A stretch of 64,000 nt of DNA from Ornithodoros turicata (lineage: Eukaryota > Arthropoda > Arachnida > Ixodida > Argasidae), in assembly GCF_037126465.1 (NCBI RefSeq), contig NC_088205.1:24687982-24751981 (forward strand). Direction: 5' to 3'. Positions 42,771 to 52,184 of the stretch are shown here, piece after piece. The stretch's first letter is position 1; every line of letters begins with the position of its first letter. The position numbers were made by a program, and so were the translations under genes. A model generated the notes under the pieces. That model made no database searches, was not told where the DNA came from, and saw only the letters and a list, made by a program, of their open reading frames with translations.

Positions 42771-43376
42771 TAGAGCCCTGCACCCCCCCATCTGCGGATA
42801 TCCGCAACATACTTGCGGATTCGGATGAAAATGTAGCACTTTCTGCGGTGTGCGGATCGGATGCGATTGCTCGAGGTCGGATGTGGCTGCGAAGGCAGCG
42901 GATCGGTAGCAGATCGGATGCGGATATACCGCGTGCTGTAATTTTTCCACCAGCAATTTATTTGTATTGCGCTCCGAGAGCGAATGCATGCTCGGGTTCA
43001 CCTTTGACCATGCATGGCCAAGACGGGGGAGGAGGCATTCTGGCGTCTCGAACCGCGCGAGCACCGACGAGGTAGCGTTCCACGCGTTCCAGAAGTCTCT
43101 CCATATCGCGTTTGTTGAAAGGTTTACTTTTGCTTGTCTTCGTGGGTCCCTCCGCGACAGCATGAAGGCATCCGAGATTATACCAACATGCTTCCGGCTG
43201 TCTTTACGCGTCCTTCGAAACGTGCGGATATTGCGGTCGGTTGCGGTAGTGCGTTTTGCTTTGCGGATCGAATGCGGATGTAAACTGTTGTGTATGCTGC
43301 CGATACGGATCCAATGCTGGTAACGTGTGCGCGGATGCGGGTCGGATGCCAAAAATCTCATCCGCGCAGGGCTCCA
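42771..43376. mobile_element. GCGGAT-rich hAT MITE, 606 bp
   Basis: Starts TAGAGCCCTGCACC and ends CGCGCAGGGCTCCA, giving the inverted pair T(A/G)GAGCCCTGC. A perfect 8-bp duplication GACCTGAA flanks it (42763-42770, 43377-43384). Both subterminal regions are packed with GCGGAT, CGGATCGGATGCG and related units. The central part has no transposase. Confidence 0.9.
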
Positions 43377-43683
43377 GACCTGAACGTGTAGAAAAAAGTG
43401 CAACGCGCTTTCCGGAAAATCAGTGTTGAGAAAGTTGTGGGACCGTTTACCGCTTTATTGTAAAGTTTCCCATTTATTACGTGGGGACGTTTAATCACTA
43501 CTCGCAGACGACGGTGACTCGTCTCCATGACTATACGATCGCTGAAAGCTCGTTCGGACAGATATTCATGTCCAGAGCAAGCTCCGTGATTGTGGTTTTT
43601 AGTAGCTCTGTTAGGCTCTCCACAGTGCTATTCCCTACGGCGACTAATCCAGCAAGATGCTTTCTAACTTCGGGATTGGAATT

Positions 43684-43758
43684 CGCCAAGGGCGCGGGGA
43701 CCCTCGGAGTGCGGGGCCCGGTGCGGCCGCACTAGCAGCACATGCGTAGAGCCGGCCC
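43684..43758 (-). mobile_element. Solo hAT end (CAGGGCCGGCTCTAC)
   Basis: Read on the minus strand from 43758 it starts CAGGGCCGGCTCTACGC, then GCGGCCGCACCGGGCCC, a GC-rich hAT-like terminus. No partner end is found. Confidence 0.4.
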
Positions 43759-43924
43759 TGAGTGTAGAAGAAGTGCGTGTTGAACTTCCTGCACTCTGTC
43801 CCCCTTCATGGTGACAAACATGGCTGATAAAAACCGGCTTAGGGATTTCTCTTGTCTGTACCAGCCACATTTCCTAGCTATATACGGGCTTTAGACAGTG
43901 CCTAGATTTTCATCCCAAGTAATG

Positions 43925-44345
43925 ACGGCACGCATCAGTTTCTCGTACACGCTATCCGACTTCATGCATTCCTGTAGTCCGTTGGCCCCTCACTGGAGGT
44001 TGTCATTAGCTGCTGCTGTACGGGCGAAGAAGAGTTCCTTCTACATCGTCTTTGGTTGAACGTTGCCCTCACCCGTTCACTCCTCTTCAAAATGGGCCGC
44101 TTCCGCCCGTCTCATACTTACCCCTGCTGCGCCGTAAAGACGACATCCCCCAGCAGCTCCTCCATTGTCGGCGTCACCTTCATCATCCGGCCTTGCTCTG
44201 GTAACGCCTCTCAGAGCTTGGGTGCACGGACGTTTCCCTCGCAACACTCCTTGGCCCCGTGCAGCGAGCTAGCCAGTGGAGTGTCACAAAAGCGGTGCTC
44301 CGCTTTCTGCGTGATACGGGCTTCCTGGGCTCCCTGTAAGGCGGG
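43925..44345 (+). pseudogene. LINE ORF2 C-terminal tail, 5'-truncated
   Basis: Frames give the same order as 35400-35830: HQFLV.AIRLHAF, EEEFLLHRLWLNVALTRSLLFKMGR, then the cysteine tail and SVTKAVLRFLRDTGFLGSL with a stop near 44338. A T-rich 3' UTR follows. Several stops are present. Confidence 0.7.
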
Positions 44346-45629
44346 TTTCTTTTTCTTTTTAATTTATTTATTTGTATTTTTGTTTTATTTCTTTTTCTTT
44401 AATCGATTGAGTGGTAAACGAAAAAGAAATGAGGTGTTAGGTTCAGACTAATTCACCTGGGATCGAATTGCTTTATTTCAAACAAAAGGTCCGCATCCAC
44501 AAGCAACCGAAAGGTCGCGGGAAAAGTTTGCAAGTGCGTCTGAGCAAACATAAGCTCGTTTAACATGGATAATATCGTCGATAGAATGGATGGATAATGT
44601 TTGCGTAACTTTCCGGGCCGTATTAAGGCGCGACGGCATAGCTGGTGCGCTTGAAAAGGCATAATGTTCTTTAGTGATCCGAAATTAATCAACGTTACTC
44701 GGAAGATGTTATACATGCACTTCGTAACTCGAGAAAAGTTATTAACCATGCGACGGTGTCTAGACACATTGTGAAACAAGGGCCGATCGATTTTCGCGAT
44801 GCTTGAAAGGAAAGGTAAAATGAGGAGAGTTCATTTTGGAGTTTAAAATTACGATTACCTTCGAGTCACACGTCTCGACAGCGAAGAGAACGACAACGCA
44901 ACGTAGAAAGGAATCGCGGACTTAAAAAAGAAAAAAAAGATAGAAAGAAAAGAAACGGTGCACCACAACAGATGTCAGCATAGTCACGGAGATGCGCGGT
45001 TTAATGCCCGGTTGGCACTTGATGACTACCGAAGAAACGTCACTGTGCGGGTGGTGACGTCGATAGACACCAGTAGGGGTCCCTTCTTTCGTCTGTCCAC
45101 CACATTTGCTCTTTTCGTGCGTCGGTTTTGTTTCCTCTTTCGAGCTCGTACGGTGAGCTTTGAATAGAGCTCGGTATTTGTTGTACTAGTCATATTTCAC
45201 TACGTGTAGTGGTGCAGATATTGACATTTGTATGTACATAGCAACATACCCTGCCTAAATACGCATGCGCATGCTATTGTGCCTACCGCGCATTTTTAGA
45301 ATACCAAGTCGGCTCTTTGCTTGACTAACCTTTCCTCTTCTTTTTTTAAATAAACATCTCCCCCCCCCCACCCTCCACAGCAATAATCAAGAGAGTGGTG
45401 GGGTCCCAGCGTGCAGCAATGTATTATAACAACAACAGCAACAACAAACAAATCGTGACTATGACCTGGGGTGATTCACCACTGGAGAACAGTACACTAC
45501 CCCATTAGACGCAAAACATTAGGTGTGAGATATGAGAATGGAGTTAAAGTTATGTACAAGCACAACCACAACAATTGAGCTGTCCTCCACTGGCTGCGCT
45601 ACGCCGCAAAAAGGAAGACGAAGAAAAAC
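44346..45629. other. Unassigned sequence
   Basis: No gene recognised. A minus-strand open frame at 44779-44453 (108 residues) has no known domain and ends by a TTTATT that could be its AATAAA. A pyrimidine run then AATAAA lies near 45330-45352, like a retroelement 3' end. Confidence 0.4.
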
Positions 45630-46055
45630 AACAACAACTTTATTACGGGATGATGGGTGGGGAGTTTCATCGCCGGGGGCGATACTCTACCCCATTGCTG
45701 GTGGTGATGCGGGGAATGAAGTAATGAGCCCTTTCACAATAAGGATCGAAGTCCTGTGGTATCCAGAAAGGTGAAGAGATCGAGCCTTGAGGGCAGAGCG
45801 TTGGTGTGCTAGATGTAGCCAGGGACCAAGCAATTTTGTGAGAGAGACAGGGGGCGGGAGTCTAGCTCGTTGAGGGATGCGGAGAGTACGGTTCGGGAAG
45901 GTTGGTTGTGTGGGCAATGGAGAAGAATGCGCTCGAGATCTTCAACAGCACCGCAGTGGGGAGGGGCAACTTGTCTGAAGCGGTGACGCCACTGTGCTGT
46001 GAAGGCCACGTCGAGGCGCATTCGATGAACTAATGCGGCATCTTGACGAGAGATA
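45630..46055 (-). pseudogene. LINE ORF2 C-terminus and 3' UTR, 5'-truncated
   Basis: Minus-strand frames give LVHRMRLDVAFTAQWRHRFRQVAPPHC, VEDLERILLHCPHNQPSRTVLSASLNELDSRP and then, after a frameshift, LLGPWLHLAHQRSALKA. The 3' UTR at 45640-45760 is shared with 22690-22780 and ends at an AAC-type repeat (45620-45645). Truncation is at about 46050 where the SINE/LINE-unrelated AC repeat begins. Confidence 0.78.
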
Positions 46056-46082
46056 TGTGCAGGCATGAAGACAGGAAGAAAA

Positions 46083-46105
46083 CACACACACACACACACA
46101 CCCAT

Positions 46106-46159
<54 letters not shown>
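46083..46159. repeat. AC and TA microsatellites, Gypsy target
   Basis: An AC run at about 46083-46102 is followed by a TA run from about 46111 to 46159. The Gypsy left LTR starts at the next base. Confidence 0.95.
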
Positions 46160-46164
<5 letters not shown>

Positions 46165-46306
46165 CGGAGCCGAAGACGATGACGGCTGTGCAAACGGGCA
46201 CGTGACCCGAGACAGGCAACTGGGGGCACGGGACCACGAACGGTGGAGCTGTGGAACTAGGACTGCAAGGACTATATTGTACTCAGACCTATTGTAACCT
46301 GTAACA
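46160..46306 (+). repeat. Gypsy 5' LTR
   Basis: 147 bp, TG...CA ends, identical to 50945-51091 by eye. It should contain the promoter; I see no clear TATA box. Confidence 0.95.
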
Positions 46307-46308
46307 TT

Positions 46309-46326
46309 TGGTGTCAGAAGTGGGAT
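46309..46326 (+). other. Gypsy primer binding site, tRNA-Leu
   Basis: TGGTGTCAGAAGTGGGAT starts two bases after the LTR. It is complementary to the 3' end of a eukaryotic tRNA-Leu (ATCCCACTTCTGACA plus CCA), 18 of 18 by comparison with the tRNA-Leu(CAA) 3' end as I know it. Confidence 0.8.
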
Positions 46327-46345
46327 ACTTCGGGACACCCCAAGT

Positions 46346-47308
46346 ATGCCCCCTCGCCGACGAAAGCGATCACCACCACCGGCGCCCCTTGACCAGCGAT
46401 CTGAAGTTACGGGGCTCGTCACGCAGGAGCAGCTGCAGACTCTCCTTCGTGAGAACATGCGCGGAATGATGGAGCAAATGCGAGCCGAATTTGCTTCGAT
46501 GATGTGTCCACCACAGGACCGGCCACAAGAGCGGCCACACGGGGATGGTGATACGCGGGCCCCTACGTCGGTGGAGCATGGGGCGGAGAGCACGGACGCC
46601 ATAAGACCGGTCAGCGTGCCACGTGGACCTGCCGGCGCCTCTACCGGTGGGACCGCAAAGCCAGACAAGTTTAACGGGGAAACGCCCTGGAGCGACTATC
46701 TAGCTCAGTTCGAAGTCGTGGCGGACGCTAATGGCTGGACTAGCGAGCAGCGGGCGAGCCACCTCGTCTCTTCCTTACGAGGCACCGCGCTCTCTGTCCT
46801 TCAAGCGCTGTCTGCATCCGAGCGCCGTAGCTACTCACACTTGATCGCAACCCTCGAGCATCGTTTCGGGGACCGTCATCAGCGGGGCCTCTACCACGCC
46901 CAACTCAGGAGCCGCGTCCAGCTGTCAAAGGAATCTCTGAGCGAGTTGGCGTATGATATTGAGCGGAAAGTGCGAATAGTGTTTGCTGACTGCGCCCAAG
47001 ATGTCGTCGACACCGTCGCCGTGGGATACTTCGTCGACGCTATAGCCGACCCCGACGTTCAGCAGGGCGTTCGACTGGCGGGCTCGACCGGGCTGCGGGC
47101 TGCACTAACCCGTGCGCTGGAAGTGGACGCGGCCAAGAAGGCAGCCAGAACGACCCAGGCCTTAGCTCGAAGTGTGCTGGACGAAGTGGAAGACCACAGT
47201 GCTACCTCACCGACACCGTGGTACGACATACGGGCTGCGCAGCCACCCACGTGCTGGAACTGCGGAGGCCGAGGCCACCTGCGACGCGTCTGTCCCACCA
47301 ATGCGTGA
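46346..47308 (+). pseudogene. Gypsy gag, C-terminus shifted by a 1-nt indel
   Basis: The open frame encodes 320 residues. It has a proline/arginine-rich start, a helical capsid-like region (about residues 110-240, including FNGETPWSDYLAQFEV and LEHRFGDRHQRGLYHAQL) and a zinc knuckle CWNCGGRGHLRRVC (C-X2-C-X4-H-X4-C, about 301-314) that binds the genome RNA. It ends too early at TGA 47306. The next frame continues MRDPGRTRFRRGRGRRGG to TAA 47373-47375, a basic end normal for gag. One extra C in the CCC at about 47293-47295 would explain the shift. The start follows the PBS by 20 bp. Confidence 0.85.
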
Positions 47309-47365
47309 CCCAGGACGCACTAGGTTCAGGCGCGGCCGCGGGCGGCGTGGTGGCACCGGGGGGTC

Positions 47366-47375
47366 GGGAAACTAA
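47366..47375 (+). promoter_or_regulatory. Candidate -1 ribosomal frameshift site for gag-pol
   Basis: GGGAAAC, read as G GGA AAC in the extended gag frame, is directly followed by the TAA stop. Slipping back one base puts ribosomes in the pol frame (CTA AGA TCA...), which is open from 47324. This fits the X XXY YYZ slippery pattern used by many retroelements. No downstream pseudoknot was tested. Confidence 0.65.
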
Positions 47376-49639
47376 GATCAGCTGGGCGTACCGGGCGTCG
47401 CCCAGCTCTCAAGATTATTCAGAAAGCGCCCTCGACTGCTGGTTTCTATGTGGATGGACAAGTGAATGGACAGTACTGTAGGATGTTAGTTGACACTGGT
47501 GCGACGATAAGCCTCATCAGCTCGTCTTTCCTGGCTAGTCTCCCGAAAGGAGACCAGGTGACGCTGCACTCGTCACCTCAGGAAAATCTACGCACGGTTG
47601 CTGGGGACACCGTACCAGTGGAAGGGGTCGCCACGGTTTGCTTGTCCATTGCGGGACATGAATTTCGGCGTGCCATTCTAGTAGCCAACATCACGGATCA
47701 TTGTATATTGGGCTACGATTTCATGAAGGAGTACAACTGCGTGCTGAACCTCCGAGATGGTACCCTCCTCCTCGGTGACCGGCAACTGGCCCTCCGCTCG
47801 TGTAGGGACCCTGACGCGGACCCCTCCTACGTCGTGTGTCGCCGCACCGTCACGGTGCCGCTCTACGCGCAACTACTTATACCGGGACGGATGTCGTCAG
47901 GGCAAGCCCCGAACGCCTGTGTCGTCGAGCCTTGTGCGGAAGGTCCCCCGAGCGCTGGGCTCATGATCGCCCGCGGTCTCGTCCATCATGGCGAAGGAGC
48001 AGTACCAGTTCGCGTTCTTAACGCAATTCCCTCACCAATTGTGCTTCGGCGTGGACAACGCCTGGGGCAGTGTTCCCAAGTTGTAGAGATACAGTTCACA
48101 GAAGAGAGGGCCGGGGGTCATGCGCCTCCTCCTGCTGCCATGGAGCACAATACAAGTTTACTGCACTACATCGATGAGCTGATCGAGGGTTCCCAACCGC
48201 CGCTGACGCAGGACCAGGCGGAGAAGGCACGTGCACTCTTCCAGGAATTCCGCGACGTCTTCTCGTTCTCAGCGGCAGATCTCGGCAGAACAACGGCAGC
48301 CCTGCACCACATAGACACCGGGACAGCTTCCCCTATAAAGCAGCCTCCCAGACGACTTCCGCTGGCAAGTTTCAAGGAGGTCGACAAACTGATCAGCGAC
48401 ATGAGGGATCAAGATGTCATCGAGCCATCGTCCAGCCCGTGGGCCTCCCCTATAGTGCTCGTTAAAAAGAAGGACGGTTCCACACGGTTTTGCGTGGACT
48501 ACAGGCGCTTGAACAACGTTACCAAGAAGGACTCGTACCCTCTGCCGCGCATCGACGACACCCTGCATGCCCTTGCTGGAGCCGCATGGTTTTCTACATT
48601 GGACCTGCGCAGCGGTTACTGGCAGGTGGAGGTTGCTCCCGAGGACAAGGAAAAGACTGCGTTCACCACCGGCCGTGGGCTTTGGCAGTTTAAAGTGATG
48701 CCATTCGGCTTATGTAATGCGCCTGCTACCTTCCAGCGACTTATGGAAACTGTCTTGGCCGGCCTTCCTCCCGAGGTATGCCTGGTTTACATCGATGACA
48801 TCGTGCATAGCAGGACATTCGACCAACACATCGATCGCCTGCGCCGGGTGTTTCAGAGACTACGTACGGCGAGCCTCAAACTCAACCCGAAAAAGTGCAA
48901 CTTTCTAAAGCCCTCCGTCGTATACCTCGGACACTTCGTGTCAGCAGCTGGTGTACAAGCCGACTCTGCCAAAGTTCACTGCATCCAGTCCTGGCCTGCT
49001 CCAAGGGACAAACCCAGCCTCAGAACATTCATCGGATTCTGTTCGTATTACCGTCGCTTTGTCCCACGTTTCGCAGAGATTGCAGACCCCCTCTACCAAC
49101 TGTTGGACAAGGGACAGAATTTCAAATGGACACCACCGTGCGAACAGGCGTTCCTCCAGCTGAAGTCCTGCCTGTCGTCGCCGCCTGCCCTTGCATTTCC
49201 CCTTCCAAATACTCCGTTTGTCCTCGACACTGATGCAAGCCTGACCGGCATAGGGGCTGTCCTATCGCAAGTGCAAGACGGTGAAGAGAGGATAATTGCA
49301 TGCTTTAGCAGGGCGCTCCGTAAGCCTGAGAGAAACTATTGTGTTACACGGCGGGAGCTGCTAGCAGTCGTCAAGGCGGTACAGCATTTCCACCATTACC
49401 TATACGGGCGTCACTTCACTCTCAGGACAGATCATGCGGCGTTACAGTGGCTTCTCTCCTTTCGCAATCCGGAGGGACAGGTGGCGCGCTGGCTACAGAC
49501 ACTGCAAGAGTACGACTTCACTGCGAAACACCGTCGAGGTCGGGATCACACGAATGCCGACGCGAGCGGCCTGCGCAGTGGGAGTCGACTCCGAAGCCAA
49601 CCGCGAGACCATGAGGGCGGCGCAGGAAGCCGACGATAA
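47376..49639 (+). CDS. Gypsy pol part 1: protease, reverse transcriptase, RNase H
   Basis: In order: an aspartic protease with VDTGATISLI (about 47486-47515) and ILGYDFMKEY; reverse transcriptase from KQPPRRLPL through VDYRRLNNVTKKDSYPLPRID, TLDLRSGYWQVEV, PFGLCNAPATFQRLM and the catalytic VYIDDIV (about 48787); RNase H with FVLDTDASLTGIGAVLSQ (about 49222) and HTNADAS near the end. All visible catalytic motifs are present. The frame then leaves the normal path near 49565: the expected peptide CAVGVDSEANRET follows in another frame, so a small indel lies there and the ORF ends at 49639. It is expressed only as a gag-pol fusion. Confidence 0.88.
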
Positions 49640-49657
49640 CACCGGCCCTGTCATCGC

Positions 49658-50944
49658 TTGGAAGCGCGGCCACCGTGGGAGGAAGTGTCCCGTCAGTCTG
49701 AGCAGCTAAAGAGCTACTGGTCGCTGTGGGAATCGCTCGAACTGCACGGCGGCCTCCTTTTCCGCAGGTGGGAGTCCGCAGATGGGCGAACTGCCGAGCG
49801 TCAACTCATAGTGCCAGCAGCCCTTAGAAAGGAAGTTTTGAAGATGATTCACAGCAGCGCTGCGGGGGGCCACTTCGGCGTGAACAAGACACTGGCAAAA
49901 GTCCGAGCGCGGTACTACTGGGTGGAGTACAAGCGGGACGTCGAAGAGTGGTGCCGGTTCTGCGACCTGTGTGCTTCGCGAAAGGGGCCACGCACACGTA
50001 CAAGGGGTATGCTCCAGGAGTGCGCCGCTGGAGTACCGTTCGAAAGAGTGGCCCTTGACATCCTAGGACCACTGCCTGTGACGACGCGCGGGAACAAGTA
50101 CATCCTGGTCATCATGGATTACTTCACGAAGTGGCCCGAGGCATATTGTCTTCCGAATCAAGAAGCTGTCATGGTGGCGGAAACGCTAGTGAATGAGTGG
50201 GTTTCACGCTTCGGAGCCCCGCTGCAGCTGCATTCAGACCAAGGCAGGAACTTCGAGTCGCAGGTGTTTCAAGGCATGTGCCGTTGCCTTGGCATAACGA
50301 AGACTCGCACGACACCGCTCCATCCCCAGTCGGACGGCATGGTCGAGCGGTTCAATCGCACGATACTTCAACACCTGAGCCTGTTTGTGGCCGATAATCA
50401 CAGGAACTGGGACGACCTCATACCCCTCTTCCTTCTGTCCTACCGAACAGCAGTCCACGAGGCTACCCAGGAGACACCAGCGATGCTGCTCACCGGTCGA
50501 GAGTTACGTCTTCCGAGTGACCTCGTGTTTGGTCCGACGCCTGACTCAGAGGCTGCCTCCAGCACCGGCACCTATCTTCGTACGCTACGCGCACGGTTGG
50601 ACATCGTCCACAAGTTCGCTAGGGATCGCATGCGGCAGGCGTTTACACGCATGAAGACCCGGTATGACCTTCGTGCGAACGGTGGTGGGTTCTCGGAGGG
50701 ACAGCTAGTCTGGCTGTACAACCCGGTGCGTAGACGCGGACTTTCGCCGAAGTTTCAGCGGCCGTGGCAAGGACCGTTCACTGTTATGAAGCGGCTGAAT
50801 GACGTCGTGTACCGACTCAGACGTCCGGGGCGATCCAGACCTGTAGTAGTTCACATCGACCGTCTGGCGCCGTACCGAGGCCCTGCCAACACCCAACACC
50901 CTCGGGATGTCGCTCCGCATCCTTCAGGAGAGGAGGGGGAGTAG
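49658..50944 (+). CDS. Gypsy pol part 2: integrase
   Basis: The frame is the same as part 1 but is separated by two small indels (about 49565 and 49660). It encodes an HHCC zinc domain (HSSAAGGHFGVNKT ... CRFCDLCAS), the DDE core with LDILGPLPVTT, LHSDQGRNFES and GMVERFNR (Asp, Asp, Glu), and a C-terminal GPY/F-like module WQGPFTVMKRLNDVVYRL with VVVHIDRLAPYRG. No chromodomain is evident. Integrase inserts the cDNA into host chromatin. The stop TAG at 50942-50944 abuts the 3' LTR. No start codon of its own is expected. Confidence 0.9.
   Translation: MEARPPWEEVSRQSEQLKSYWSLWESLELHGGLLFRRWESADGRTAERQLIVPAALRKEVLKMIHSSAAGGHFGVNKTLAKVRARYYWVEYKRDVEEWCRFCDLCASRKGPRTRTRGMLQECAAGVPFERVALDILGPLPVTTRGNKYILVIMDYFTKWPEAYCLPNQEAVMVAETLVNEWVSRFGAPLQLHSDQGRNFESQVFQGMCRCLGITKTRTTPLHPQSDGMVERFNRTILQHLSLFVADNHRNWDDLIPLFLLSYRTAVHEATQETPAMLLTGRELRLPSDLVFGPTPDSEAASSTGTYLRTLRARLDIVHKFARDRMRQAFTRMKTRYDLRANGGGFSEGQLVWLYNPVRRRGLSPKFQRPWQGPFTVMKRLNDVVYRLRRPGRSRPVVVHIDRLAPYRGPANTQHPRDVAPHPSGEEGE
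50926..50944 (+). other. Gypsy polypurine tract
   Basis: AGGAGAGGAGGGGGAG runs into TAG and the 3' LTR; it overlaps the end of the integrase ORF. Confidence 0.85.
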
Positions 50945-51091
50945 TGTTGCGGAGCCGAAGACGATGACGGCTGTGCAAACGGGCACGTGACCCGAGACAG
51001 GCAACTGGGGGCACGGGACCACGAACGGTGGAGCTGTGGAACTAGGACTGCAAGGACTATATTGTACTCAGACCTATTGTAACCTGTAACA
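50945..51091 (+). repeat. Gypsy 3' LTR
   Basis: 147 bp identical to the 5' LTR; followed by ATAT. Confidence 0.95.
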
Positions 51092-51101
51092 ATATAATAA
51101 G

Positions 51102-51381
51102 ACCAGCTCCCGTGACATAGTGGTTAGGATGATCGCTTTCCACGCCGAGACTGGGAGGTGACACGGGTTCGAATCCTGTCACCGGCTGTGCTGTGTGAGG
51201 TTTTCCCTGAGTTTTCCGAAGACTTTCCAGACGAATGTCGGCACAGTTCCCCGTGAAGTCGGCCCAGGACGCATACTAACCCCCCTGTCCCCCACTCCTT
51301 CAGTCCTCTCTCAATCTGTACATGTCTGTACGCCGCTCATAGCCACAGCTGCTTCGCGGCGCCAACACGGAATAACAAAAA
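51102..51381 (+). mobile_element. tRNA-headed SINE, complete
   Basis: A tRNA-like head has box A near CATAGTGGTTAGG and box B GGGTTCGAATCC, followed by GGCTGTGCTGTGTGAGG, GACGAATGTCGGCACAG, GTCGGCCCAGGACGCAT and GCTTCGCGGCGCCAACACGG, then an A-rich end. ATATAATAAG flanks both sides (51092-51101, 51382-51391), a perfect 10-bp duplication. RNA polymerase III would read it from the internal boxes; a LINE must copy it. Confidence 0.92.
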
Positions 51382-51431
51382 ATATAATAAGGGAAAAAAG
51401 TCATTAAAGAAACAAATAAATGATACTAGAC

Positions 51432-52176
51432 CAGCGTTTCCCAAACTTTTGGCGGTGACAGACCCCCAGAAGCGATGAGAACCAATTCACGGACCCCCCC
51501 CCCCCCCCCCACACACACAAATATACCGGGATACGCGCTGTGTACACTGCATTGCAGACCGCGTTTAATATGCGCGACAGGGTATACAGGGTACGCAATG
51601 GCATGTTTGTCTGCTTCGTTTCCAGCCAAGATAACACAGTGCTACGCCATTCCGTACTTTTTCTTCGATGGTGCACTGCTTGTCAACTCTCAAGATTGAT
51701 AATACCAAACAGAGGTATCATTTGTAGTGCCACCATCGCTACAAGAGGTCCGCAGGCTGCCAAATCTAAAATGCGCTAAACACAGGAACACTCTCAGTCA
51801 GTTCGAACTCGAAGCAAAACGATATGACGCACTGTATTTCCCATGCTAGCCAGTGCATAACCAGCAACCTCGTCAGCTGCTGCGTGCTTTCGATAGAGCT
51901 TCAGAAACGATTCCGGACTGGTTTCTTCTTCTTGTTTGTATGTGTATGACGCGGACAAACGTGCATTGCAGGACTTTTCTATCAGAAATTAGAAGCTAGC
52001 CGTTGAAGCATGCTTGTAGCAATTTTAGAAGTTCTGGGTGTTAAATCGGGCAGCATGTATGAGCGCGTGTTTGTGGGGACGAAAATCCTCACTGATATGT
52101 GAGAGACGGTCGCGGACCCCCACGGACACTCTCGCGGACCCCCAGGGTTCCGCGGACCACACTTCGGGAAACACTG
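51432..52176. mobile_element. hAT MITE with GACCCCC motifs, 745 bp
   Basis: Starts CAGCGTTTCCCAAACTTT and its inverted right end starts CAGTGTTTCCCGAAGTGT. Flanking octamers TACTAGAC (51424-51431) and CACTAGAC (52177-52184) match 7 of 8. Subterminal CGGACCCCC and CAGGGTTCCGCGGACC blocks are typical of this hAT style. No transposase inside. Confidence 0.9.
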
Positions 52177-52184
52177 CACTAGAC

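Larger units (their letters stand above)
46160..51091 (+). mobile_element. Gypsy LTR retrotransposon, 4.9 kb
   Basis: The 147-bp LTRs (46160-46306, 50945-51091) start TGTTGCGG, end CTGTAACA and appear identical base for base. ATAT flanks both sides (46156-46159, 51092-51095), though the left side lies in a TA repeat. A tRNA-Leu primer site, gag, pol (protease, reverse transcriptase, RNase H, integrase) and a purine tract occur in canonical order. There is no env. Small indels break gag and the RNase H-integrase junction. Confidence 0.95.

Noticed and set aside
42643..43735. Host gene exons around the GCGGAT MITE
   Set aside because: Some frames on both strands look protein-like, but no family or consistent splice borders could be supported.
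46043..46237. Open frames through the AC/TA microsatellite
   Set aside because: Simple-repeat translation only.
47306..47323. Gag-pol expression by readthrough of TGA and TAG
   Set aside because: Two stops four codons apart are unlikely to be read through together; a 1-nt indel plus the GGGAAAC site explains the layout better.
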